Assembly (NCBI RefSeq): GCF_001685485.1
Contig: NZ_BDEL01000001.1
Span: 1,485,501 to 1,549,500, forward strand
Origin: Formosa haliotis
Lineage (GTDB): Bacteria; Bacteroidota; Bacteroidia; Flavobacteriales; Flavobacteriaceae
Length of the DNA: 64,000 nt
Direction: 5' to 3'
Shown: one piece after another, positions 31,265 to 38,596 of the stretch
Layout of the letters: each line of letters opens with the position of its first letter
Numbering within the stretch: the first letter of the stretch is position 1
Notes under the pieces: model-generated
The model's input: only the letters and a program-made list of their open reading frames with translations
Told to the model about the DNA's origin: nothing
Database searches by the model: none
Program-made: the position numbers and the translations under genes

Positions 31265-32305
31265 ATGAAACTTCTAACATCAAACCGCAGCAATTACGCA
31301 AGACTTATTTTATGTTGCTTTTTTATTCTAAAATTAAATGCAAAATCGGAAATTAGCAATACTAGTAATAGCCTCATAGTTAATAATAATCCCCTAAATT
31401 TAAAAAGTGACAGTTTAAAAGAGCAAGATTCAATTTACCTATTTTCCTATTTTAAAGGCAATGGGGAAGATGGCTTGCATTTAGCCTACAGCAAGGATGG
31501 ATATACATTTAAAGCCTTAAATAACGACCAAAGTTTACTAACACCCGAAATTGGTCCAAACAAACTGATGCGCGACCCGTGTATTATTCAAGGGCCAGAT
31601 AAAACCTACCACATGGTCTGGACAACGGGCTGGACAGACAAAGGTATTGGTTATGCACAGTCTAAGGATTTAATCAATTGGTCCAAACAACAGTATATCC
31701 CCGTAATGGAACACGAAGCTGAAGCCAGAAACTGTTGGGCTCCCGAAGTCACTTACGATGCTAAGTCTAAGCAATTCATCATTTATTGGGCAACAACCAT
31801 TACGGGTAAATTCCCCGAAACCCAAACCGATGCCGATAAGGGGTATAACCACAGAATGTATTTTACGACCACAACAGACTTTAAAAATTTCAGTAAAACT
31901 AAACTACTATACGAACCTGGTTTTAATGTCATCGATGCTACAATTAAAAAAGAAGGCAATCAATATATCATGTTTTTAAAGGATGAAACGAAGACTCCTA
32001 AAGCAGAAAAAAATATTAGAATTGCAACCAGTAAATCACTAATAGGACCTTATTCTAAAGCCAGCTCTCCAATTACCGGTAATTACTGGGCAGAAGGACC
32101 GAGTGCTATTAAAGTAAACGGCAATTGGATTATATATTTTGATAAATATACCAATCACGAATACGGCGCTGTACAATCTAAAAATTTAAAAGATTGGGAA
32201 GATATTTCAGAGCATATTTCTTTTCCTGAAGGAACGAGGCATGGTACCATTTTTAAAGTATCTAAAGCTACTTTCAACCAACTACAATCTTCTTTAACAC
32301 CTTAA
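31265..32305 (+). CDS. GH43 family glycoside hydrolase
   Basis: A 346-residue exported propeller of the GH43 type. The start of the mature domain, [20 protein letters not shown] followed by [12 protein letters not shown], closely resembles the first half of the double GH43 at 25235, so the two are probably paralogues. The catalytic base is in [13 protein letters not shown] and further motifs are [30 protein letters not shown] and [13 protein letters not shown] with the acid glutamate. It is 65 bp after the GH2 gene and only 4 bp before rhaM. Arabinose or xylose release is most likely. Confidence 0.83.
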   Translation: MKLLTSNRSNYARLILCCFFILKLNAKSEISNTSNSLIVNNNPLNLKSDSLKEQDSIYLFSYFKGNGEDGLHLAYSKDGYTFKALNNDQSLLTPEIGPNKLMRDPCIIQGPDKTYHMVWTTGWTDKGIGYAQSKDLINWSKQQYIPVMEHEAEARNCWAPEVTYDAKSKQFIIYWATTITGKFPETQTDADKGYNHRMYFTTTTDFKNFSKTKLLYEPGFNVIDATIKKEGNQYIMFLKDETKTPKAEKNIRIATSKSLIGPYSKASSPITGNYWAEGPSAIKVNGNWIIYFDKYTNHEYGAVQSKNLKDWEDISEHISFPEGTRHGTIFKVSKATFNQLQSSLTP

Positions 32306-32309
32306 ATTT

Positions 32310-32624
32310 ATGATAAGAAAAGCTTTTAAAATGAAATTATATTCTGAAAAAATTGAAGAATATAAACAACGTCATAACCCCATTTGGGGCGAACTAAAAC
32401 ACGTGCTTAAGGCTCACGGGGTACATAATTACAGTATCTTTTTAGATGAAGACACTTACCATACCTTTGGTTATGTGGAAATAGAATCGGAAAAACATTG
32501 GAATGAAATTGCTTCAACTGAAACTTGTAAAAATTGGTGGAAATATATGGCAAGTCTCATGGAAACCAACCCTGATAACAGTCCCGTTTCCACCGAATTA
32601 ATTGAATTATTTCATTTAGATTAA
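32310..32624 (+). CDS. rhaM: L-rhamnose mutarotase RhaM
   Basis: Interconverts the alpha and beta anomers of L-rhamnose so that the isomerase receives its preferred form. The 104-residue protein matches Escherichia coli RhaM along its whole length: MIRKAF at the start, [20 protein letters not shown] then [46 protein letters not shown] and a final ELFHLD. The catalytic-site histidine and tyrosine region (RHNPIW, HNYSI) is intact. It has no signal peptide, so it is cytoplasmic. It is the last gene of the rightward arm, 4 bp after a GH43 gene, which links rhamnose release to the catabolic operon at 41995-52417. Confidence 0.96.
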   Translation: MIRKAFKMKLYSEKIEEYKQRHNPIWGELKHVLKAHGVHNYSIFLDEDTYHTFGYVEIESEKHWNEIASTETCKNWWKYMASLMETNPDNSPVSTELIELFHLD

Positions 32625-33480
32625 TGAATATATTTATAAACTATTATCTTTTGATATAATGTTATTCTACTAAAAAATTTTCATAAACAGCAAGCTAAAC
32701 CGCTAAGACTAAAGTCAAACGGTTTATGACACTGGAAACTACCCCTCTTTGTTATTACTCTAGAAATGAAATTTGGATTATCAGAATTAGTACTTCTGTC
32801 GTGTTCTAATATTTATTTATTATTTCTTCTGTTATATTTTCTGTACTTCAAACACCATAAACTGTTGCCCAGAAATGTTTAACTCAATATTGTTTCCTTA
32901 ATCTAGGAAATTTCTATTATAAATTCCCAAAACCCATTTCTTTCATTTGTGGCTTCGAAAAACTATACTTTACTTTGGACTATTCTGCTTCACATATTTT
33001 GTGAGTAAATCCTAGCAACTAGACTCTATACCCCCTTCTAACACGTTATATCTATATCATGGTAAATAATAAATAACAACTTAAACGACTCAATGTAGGA
33101 TTTCCTTTTTATTGATATCTTCTCATTTAATAAGGAAATAATGTTTTTATTATTAATTTGCTGTAATTAAAACACATGAGTTTAGCCCCAAATTTGGACC
33201 AAAAAAAATATTCGTATAGGTAATAAACATATAATAAATAATACTTAGTCCTCTAACCTCCAATTAAAAGTTCATCATATCACAAAAAATAACTTGATTC
33301 ATTACTCCTACTCTTTAACTAAATTTGAATTGATCCTTTGAAATTTAGCAAGTCGTTTTTTAAAGTTTTTCAAGTGTTTAAGTTTTTAACTTATTTTTAC
33401 ATAGACTTTAATTTGACACCATTTTATAGCCCATATTAAAATCTAACATATTATACTCCATATTGAATATATTAATAAAA

Positions 33481-33823
33481 CCTTTCATTAATATATTAAT
33501 CTAATGAAAGGCTTATCAAACAAACAAACTAAAAAACAAACTAAATAAACTCAATATTATTATTTAATTAAAGTAACTAGACATTAACTATTTTATATTC
33601 AACAATTTTTTTTAAATTAATAATGCCTATATTTCCGTATTAACCTCTCCACATCCTTAATTTGTAATTCTTTAATCCGGTCCCAGAATATAAGAACTAT
33701 CTGTCTGAAATTAAATTATTTATAGAGTGCTAATATCAACTTTTATTTTATCTATAGGATATAACCACATGGTTATAATTGATTAATAATATTATATAGA
33801 CAAAGATTCCAATGACAATATCA
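33481..33823 (-). ncRNA. Candidate leftward small RNA or relic transcript
   Basis: Predicted only from its ends. The regulon-type promoter at 33829-33869 points left and would start transcription near 33820. A 10-bp perfect hairpin (33481-33490 with 33502-33511) followed on the minus strand by TTTTATT would end it about 340 bases later. No frame longer than about 30 codons is open between them. It could be a noncoding RNA of the glycan regulon, or the leader of a decayed gene. There is no sequence match to a known RNA family that I can recognise. Confidence 0.25.
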
Positions 33824-33828
33824 TAACT

Positions 33829-33873
33829 GAAAGATAAATAAAATAAAAAAACAAACCATCCTGTACTATAGGG
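33829..33873 (-). promoter_or_regulatory. Sixth copy of the regulon promoter module, facing left
   Basis: On the minus strand the site reads CCTATAGTACAGGAT, then exactly 21 bp, then TATCTTTC (33836-33829), one base from TAnnTTTG. The spacing is the same as at the five other modules. It lies 109 bp upstream of the divergent GntR-type regulator gene, so it could also serve as that gene's operator. Around its centre it is a palindrome, CCTnTAnTAnAGG (33860-33872), unlike the other copies. Confidence 0.55.
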
Positions 33874-33983
33874 CTTTTGCAAAAAAAGTAATGTAATATC
33901 CACACTTATATCTTATTTATAATTAAATTGCAATTCAATTAATAATTTTAATAAAAAAACTTAAAGAAAATAAATTTGTGGAC

Positions 33984-35024
33984 ATGTTAGAATTTATTAA
34001 AATCGATGAGAACTCTAGAAAGCCAAAATACAAACAAATTGTTGATACTATAATCTATAATATTTCAATTGGAAATTTAAAAGTAGATGACAAAATCCCA
34101 TCTATCAATAAATTTAGTGAAGATTATTACTTATCTCGAGATACAGTTGAGAAAGCATATAGTGTTTTAAAAGATCGTAAAATAATTTCTTCAATTAGGG
34201 GGAAAGGTTATTATATAACACGTACAAAGTTAATTTCCAAAATTAATATTTTGTTCTTAATAAATAAGTTGAGCTCTTATAAATTACGCATACATAATGC
34301 TTTTGTAGATAGTATTGGAGGAAATTCGCATACAGATTTAATTATTTACCATTGCGATGAGTCCTTATTTTTAAATTTAATGGAAAAAAATTTAGGGGCG
34401 TACGACTATTATATTATTATGCCTCATTTTAAAAACGATAATTTAAAACATATTAGTATAACAGACAAAATTGTTAATTCGATAAACAAAATACCAAAAG
34501 AAAAACTTATCATATTAGATAATAACAAATTAAACCAAGTAGATGCAAGTATAGAAATTTATCAGGATTTTGAAAACGATATCTACAATGCGTTGGTTGA
34601 AGGCATGAAAAAAATACAAAAATACAAGAAAGTGTTTTTAGTATATCCTAACAAAGCGGTCTACCCATATCCTAGGCGAATTTTGCACGGGTTCAGAAAA
34701 TTCTGCGTAAATCATGATATGCTTTTTGAAATTATAGATGAAGTTTACGAAGATATGATATTAAAAGAGAACGACCTTTTTATAACCATCGAAGAGCCTG
34801 ATCTAGTAAATTTAATTAAACAGATTAGAGAGAGTGAATTTGTTCTGGGAGAAAATATTGGTATTATCTCTTATAATGATACGCCTCTTAAAGAGCTTTT
34901 AGGTATTACTGTAATATCAACAGATTTTAAGGCTATGGGTGAAACAGCTGCTCAAATGATTTTAAATAAGAAAAAAGGTAAAATAAAAAACCCTTTTAAT
35001 TTTATAGAGCGAAATTCAGTTTAA
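33984..35024 (+). CDS. GntR-family regulator with LacI-like sugar-sensing domain
   Basis: Transcription factor with an N-terminal winged helix of the GntR type (about residues 5-80: PKYKQIVDTIIYNISIG, DKIPSINKFSEDYYLSRDTV, SSIRGKGYYI) and a C-terminal periplasmic-binding-protein-like domain (about 90-340, ending in ISYNDTPLKELLGITVIS and GETAAQMIL) of the kind found in LacI and in AraR-type GntR regulators. It should bind a sugar or sugar phosphate, likely from rhamnose or uronate catabolism. I place the start at ATG 33984; a GTG six bases earlier is also possible. It is the only regulator in the glycan locus and lies near one of the six shared operator sites, so it is the leading candidate for control of that regulon. 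It converges on the GH43 gene at 35081. Confidence 0.9.
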   Translation: MLEFIKIDENSRKPKYKQIVDTIIYNISIGNLKVDDKIPSINKFSEDYYLSRDTVEKAYSVLKDRKIISSIRGKGYYITRTKLISKINILFLINKLSSYKLRIHNAFVDSIGGNSHTDLIIYHCDESLFLNLMEKNLGAYDYYIIMPHFKNDNLKHISITDKIVNSINKIPKEKLIILDNNKLNQVDASIEIYQDFENDIYNALVEGMKKIQKYKKVFLVYPNKAVYPYPRRILHGFRKFCVNHDMLFEIIDEVYEDMILKENDLFITIEEPDLVNLIKQIRESEFVLGENIGIISYNDTPLKELLGITVISTDFKAMGETAAQMILNKKKGKIKNPFNFIERNSV

Positions 35025-35080
35025 ATAAAATTATTTTAATTACATAAACTACTATATATTAGATTATTAGCGCGAGCCTT

Positions 35081-36085
35081 CTAATCTTTTGTATTTTGCA
35101 TAAAATCTGGGAACCCTGATTCTGTCCATTTCACAATTCGTGCACGAGTAGCTCGATTTTTATCAGAAAGTTCATGACCCTGGATATGCTTGTAGTCCCG
35201 AGCATGGTAAATCATAATTGTTGTTTCTCCATCCTTAGATGTTGTAAATGAATTATGACCTGGGCCATATCGTTTTAAATCTTCATTTGTAAAAAACACA
35301 GGGCCTGGCGATTTATGCCAATTAGAAGGATTTAATAAATCTTCATCTTCATTAATCCATAACAGCCCCATACAATAATTCTCATTTGTTGCACTTGCAG
35401 AATAGGCTACAAATATTTTATCATATTTTTTAATAACAGCAGGGCCTTCGTTAACATTATATTTCACTTTTTCCCAACCAAATTCGGGTTCAGATAAAAC
35501 TACTTCTGGTCCTATTAGGCTTGTTGGATTTTTCATTTCAGAAAGAACCAGACCAGTTCCATGATTTTCTTCACTCACATTTTGTGCCCATAACAGATAG
35601 CGCTTCCCCTTATTCACAAAGGTGGTTGCATCTAACGAGAAGGACTCTCTTTTTGTAATTATTTGTCCTTCTTCTATCCAGTCTCCTTGCATGGGATCTT
35701 TTGATGAATTTGACAACACCCACATTCTTATATTCCAAACATTTTCAGTTTCCCCTGCTGCGAAATAAATATACCATTTTCCCTCTATTTTATGTAATTC
35801 TGGCGCCCAAATATGATGCCCCATTACTCCTGTATTATGCTTCTGCCAAATTACTTTTTCTTTGGCGTCTCTTAAACCATTTATACTTTTTGCCTGTCGT
35901 ATTACAATTCTATCATATTCCGGTACGGTTGCTATTAAGTAATACTCGCCATCCTCCGTTTTGTAAACCCAAGGATCTGCACGTTTTTCAGCAATAGGAT
36001 TATTAAATTGAAGTGTCTGTGCAGTACCATCATGTATAAACGAAACAGCTATAAGTACACCTGTAATCCATCGAAATAAATTCAT
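35081..36085 (-). CDS. GH43 glycoside hydrolase, arabinofuranosidase-like
   Basis: A 334-residue exported GH43 enzyme, resembling bacterial alpha-L-arabinofuranosidases. The signal peptide ends HDGTAQ. The base motif is EKRADPWVYKTEDGEYYLIA, followed by GHHIWAPELHKIEGKWYIYF, FSLDATTFVNKGKRYLLWAQ and VNEGPAVIKKYDKIFVAYS, which holds the acid glutamate; the final histidine motif is YGPGHNSF. All are intact and length is normal. It is the third gene of the uxu group, 85 bp after uxuA, and meets the regulator gene tail to tail 56 bp away. Placement of an exported hydrolase behind cytoplasmic uronate genes fits a single regulon rather than a single pathway step. Confidence 0.88.
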   Translation of the reverse strand: MNLFRWITGVLIAVSFIHDGTAQTLQFNNPIAEKRADPWVYKTEDGEYYLIATVPEYDRIVIRQAKSINGLRDAKEKVIWQKHNTGVMGHHIWAPELHKIEGKWYIYFAAGETENVWNIRMWVLSNSSKDPMQGDWIEEGQIITKRESFSLDATTFVNKGKRYLLWAQNVSEENHGTGLVLSEMKNPTSLIGPEVVLSEPEFGWEKVKYNVNEGPAVIKKYDKIFVAYSASATNENYCMGLLWINEDEDLLNPSNWHKSPGPVFFTNEDLKRYGPGHNSFTTSKDGETTIMIYHARDYKHIQGHELSDKNRATRARIVKWTESGFPDFMQNTKD

Positions 36086-36170
36086 AATTGTAAAGTTTTA
36101 TATAAAATTCGTTATATAATCTTGTTAAATTAATCTACGAGACTCTATCTAATTAGTTTTGTTTAATTTT

Positions 36171-37331
36171 TTATAAACTTCGCAAAATGCCAAGTTCTAA
36201 TCCTCTTATCTCAGCTAAACCTTTTAAACGACCAATAGCTGAATACCCTGAATAAGCCGAATTTGTTTCCAAGTCCTGCAACATTTGATGCCCATGATCT
36301 GGTCGCATAGGCAATTGTACTTTGCGTGAATTTTCAATTTCTAAAGCAGCTTTTACAACATGATACATATCTGTAGAACCTTCTAAGTGATTGTCTTCAT
36401 AAAAGCTGCCATTAGCTTCTCTTTTCACATTTCTAAGATGTAAAAAGTGTATGCGGTTTGCAAACTTCTTAATCATTTTTGGTAGATCGTTATCAGGATT
36501 TGCGCCTAATGATCCTGTACAAAAAGTAATGCCGTTTGAAGGGCTATCAATAAAACCAACCAAATCATCTAAATCGGCTTCCGATTTAATAATTCTGGGA
36601 AGCCCCATAATATCTATTGGCGGATCGTCTGGATGAATGGCCAAAACAACGCCAAGTGTTTCACAAAGGGGAATAACTTCATTTAAAAAATAGGATAAAT
36701 TGGCTTTTAAATCGGCATGGGTTAAATGCTCGTATTGCGCAATCATTTCCTTAAAAACAGGTATCGTTAAATCATCAACCGTTCCGGGTAGACCTTTTAA
36801 AATACTGTCTTCAAGTTGCTGTTTTTCTTCAGTAGTCATTTTAGCAAACAACTGTTTAGCTTGCTCTAATACCTCTGGAGAGTATGATGCTTCAACATCT
36901 TTCCGTTTCATAATGTAACTTTCAAAAACTGCCATTTCAACCTTATCAAATCTCAAGGCTGTACTGCCATTTGGTAATTTCCAATACAATTGAGTTCGGG
37001 TCCAATCCAGAACAGGCATAAAATTATAACATACGTTTTTAATGCCGCAGGTCGCTACATTTTTCAAACTTTGTTTATAGTTTGCAATGCGCTGTAAATA
37101 ATCGCCTTTTTTTAGCTTTATATTTTCATGGATTGGAATACTTTCAATAAAAGTCCACTCTAAATCTTGTGCTTCAATGGTGCTTTTAACTTTTAAAATC
37201 TCGTCAACTTCCCAAACTTCACCATTGGGTATATGATGTAATGCTGTTACAACTCCTGAGGCTCCTGCTTGTTTGATATGTGATAATTTTACGGGGTCTG
37301 AAACTCCAAACCATCTAAATGTTTGTTTCAT
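36171..37331 (-). CDS. uxuA: Mannonate dehydratase UxuA
   Basis: Dehydrates D-mannonate to 2-keto-3-deoxy-D-gluconate in the glucuronate branch of hexuronate catabolism. The 386-residue cytoplasmic protein shows the family landmarks: MKQTFRWFGVSDPVKLSHIK at the start, GVVTALHHIPNGEVW, CYNFMPVLDWTRT, LAIHPDDPPIDIMGLPRI, ITFCTGSLGANPDNDLP, FLHLRNV and MRPDHGHQM. The His and Cys residues in HPDDPP, FCTGS and HLRNV and the Asp in RPDHG are those that bind the metal. It follows the UxuB-like dehydrogenase by 12 bp. It shows that free glucuronate, from GH115 or GH2 action, is a real product of this locus. The isomerase UxaC and KDG kinase/aldolase are not in the window. Confidence 0.96.
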   Translation of the reverse strand: MKQTFRWFGVSDPVKLSHIKQAGASGVVTALHHIPNGEVWEVDEILKVKSTIEAQDLEWTFIESIPIHENIKLKKGDYLQRIANYKQSLKNVATCGIKNVCYNFMPVLDWTRTQLYWKLPNGSTALRFDKVEMAVFESYIMKRKDVEASYSPEVLEQAKQLFAKMTTEEKQQLEDSILKGLPGTVDDLTIPVFKEMIAQYEHLTHADLKANLSYFLNEVIPLCETLGVVLAIHPDDPPIDIMGLPRIIKSEADLDDLVGFIDSPSNGITFCTGSLGANPDNDLPKMIKKFANRIHFLHLRNVKREANGSFYEDNHLEGSTDMYHVVKAALEIENSRKVQLPMRPDHGHQMLQDLETNSAYSGYSAIGRLKGLAEIRGLELGILRSL

Positions 37332-37343
37332 TTTATAATTTAT

Positions 37344-38157
37344 TTAAACGCCACTAAAAGCACTAAAACCGCCATCAACAGGAATAACAATACCTGTTAC
37401 AAATTTTGATGCATCGCTACACAAAAAATGTAGTGCGCCATGCAATTCGTTAGCTTCTCCAAAACGTTTCATTGGTGTATTTTGTATTATGGTATGGCCT
37501 CTATCGGTATAAGTACCATCTTCGTTTAGCAACAATGCTCTGTTTTGATTTCCTATAAAAACCCCAGGAGCAATAGCATTTACACGTAATCCATCGCCAT
37601 ATTTTGTAGCCAGTTCTACTGATAACCATTTGGTATAATTATCTATTGCTGCCTTGGATGCCGAATACCCTGCAACGCGAGTTATGGCACGATCTGAAGC
37701 CATGGATGAGATATTAATAATAATTCCGGAGCCATTTTTTACCATTTCTTTACCAAAAACAACCGAGGGGATAATGCTTCCAAATAAATTTAAATCCACT
37801 ACTTTTTTAAAGTCGTCCATATTAATATCGAAAAAAGACTGATTTGGTCCAATGGTTGCTCCTGGCATGTTTCCACCAGCTGCGTTAATGAGAACATCTA
37901 TTTTTCCGTACTTTTTAATAATGGCATCCGAAGCTTCTTGAAGACTTTCCTGTTCGACAACATTACATACAAACCCATCGACTTTATCGCTAAATAGCCC
38001 TTAACTTTTTAACAGTAGCTTCAACCGTTTTTTGTTTGTAATGCAATACAATTACAGTTGCTTCATTTGCTAATAAGTATTCTGCCATACTTCCTCCTAA
38101 CACACCGCCTGCACCTGTTACAAGTACTACTTTATCTTTAAGATTAAATAAATTCAT
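37344..38157 (-). pseudogene. SDR-family mannonate/fructuronate oxidoreductase (UxuB-like), frameshifted
   Basis: Short-chain dehydrogenase that would reduce D-fructuronate to D-mannonate before UxuA. The N-terminal NAD-binding part (ATG at 38157: NLKDKVVLVTGAGGVLGGSM) runs into a stop at about 37992. The rest is open in the next frame, from DKVDGFVCNVVEQESLQEAS through INAAGGNMPGAT, INISSMASDRAITRVAGYSA then SKAAIDNYTKW (the catalytic YxxxK), to SDASKFVTGIVIPVDGG. Removing one base from the CCC at 37998-38000 joins the two parts as KKLR-LFSDKVDGF. Without it, a shorter protein could only begin at the internal ATG at 37868 and would lack the dinucleotide fold. It is first in the uxu operon, under the operator at 38207-38250. 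A base-call error is possible. Confidence 0.8.
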
Positions 38158-38596
38158 AGTCTATTTTAATTTGCTTTGTACTTTTTTTTTAAAACTTGAG
38201 ATATAACAAATTTAAACAATACCCATAAGAATACTTCCCTGTACTACCCTTTTAAATTTAACAACGTCTAGTTCATTTTCTCTACTGCCCTAAATTAGAT
38301 TGACCAATTTTAAATATTTATTTCGAGATTTAAGGCATCCTTAATTGATAGTGTAAAAAACCCTCTATTTTTCCTGAAAGTAATGAAGCATAAATATCTC
38401 GAAATTCCGAATTGCTGTACGAATTGCTAGAAACACATTTAAAGCATTATATCAATTTGTTGGAATAACAATAACGTTTAAAATGAGCTGGATTGCCTAA
38501 AAACGCATATTACCCCTAAACAACCTACTCTATAATTATTCATAAATAAACCGTTACAAATACTAGCAACGGTTTAATATAAATGCCTTAAAACAA
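38158..38596. other. Intergenic region with uxu promoter and PL1 3' region
   Basis: A 439-bp gene-free stretch. It carries the uxu operon promoter at 38207-38250 and, near its other end, an 8-bp inverted repeat (38548-38555 with 38568-38575) downstream of the PL1 gene that could be a weak terminator without a T tract. On the minus strand a 28-codon open piece ending FRDIYASLLSGKIEGFLHYQ (near 38335-38420) has no start codon and I regard it as noise or a relic. Confidence 0.7.
38207..38250 (-). promoter_or_regulatory. uxu operon promoter with TACAGGG-type operator
   Basis: On the minus strand the operator reads AGGGTAGTACAGGGA; exactly 21 bp follow, then TAAATTTG (38214-38207), a perfect TAnnTTTG box. 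The two AGGG units are 10 bp apart. The gene start at 38157 is 49 bp beyond the box. This is the clearest case supporting the shared module, because both the box and the spacing are ideal. Confidence 0.7.

Larger units (their letters stand above)
32625..33977. other. Gene-free AT-rich gap with relic coding fragments and a leftward promoter module
   Basis: A 1.35-kb stretch with no open frame of useful length, far larger than other gaps here. On the minus strand I see broken protein-like pieces: GNNIELNISGQQFMVFEVQK (32897-32835), which resembles the last beta strands of a glycosidase, and WDRIKELQIKDVERLIRKY followed by a stop (about 33692-33620). These are fragments in different frames and may be chance. 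The right end carries an operator and leftward -7 box (33829-33869) and a hairpin (33481-33511). An inverted repeat (32696-32702 with 32720-32726) follows rhaM and may be a weak terminator. Confidence 0.6.

Noticed and set aside
33971..33978. TAAATTTG as the promoter of the GntR-type regulator
   Set aside because: It touches the start codon and has no TTG at the right distance, so it would give a leaderless message; more likely chance.
38335..38420. Short minus-strand piece FRDIYASLLSGKIEGFLHYQ
   Set aside because: No start codon, under 30 codons, and no recognisable family; treated as noise.
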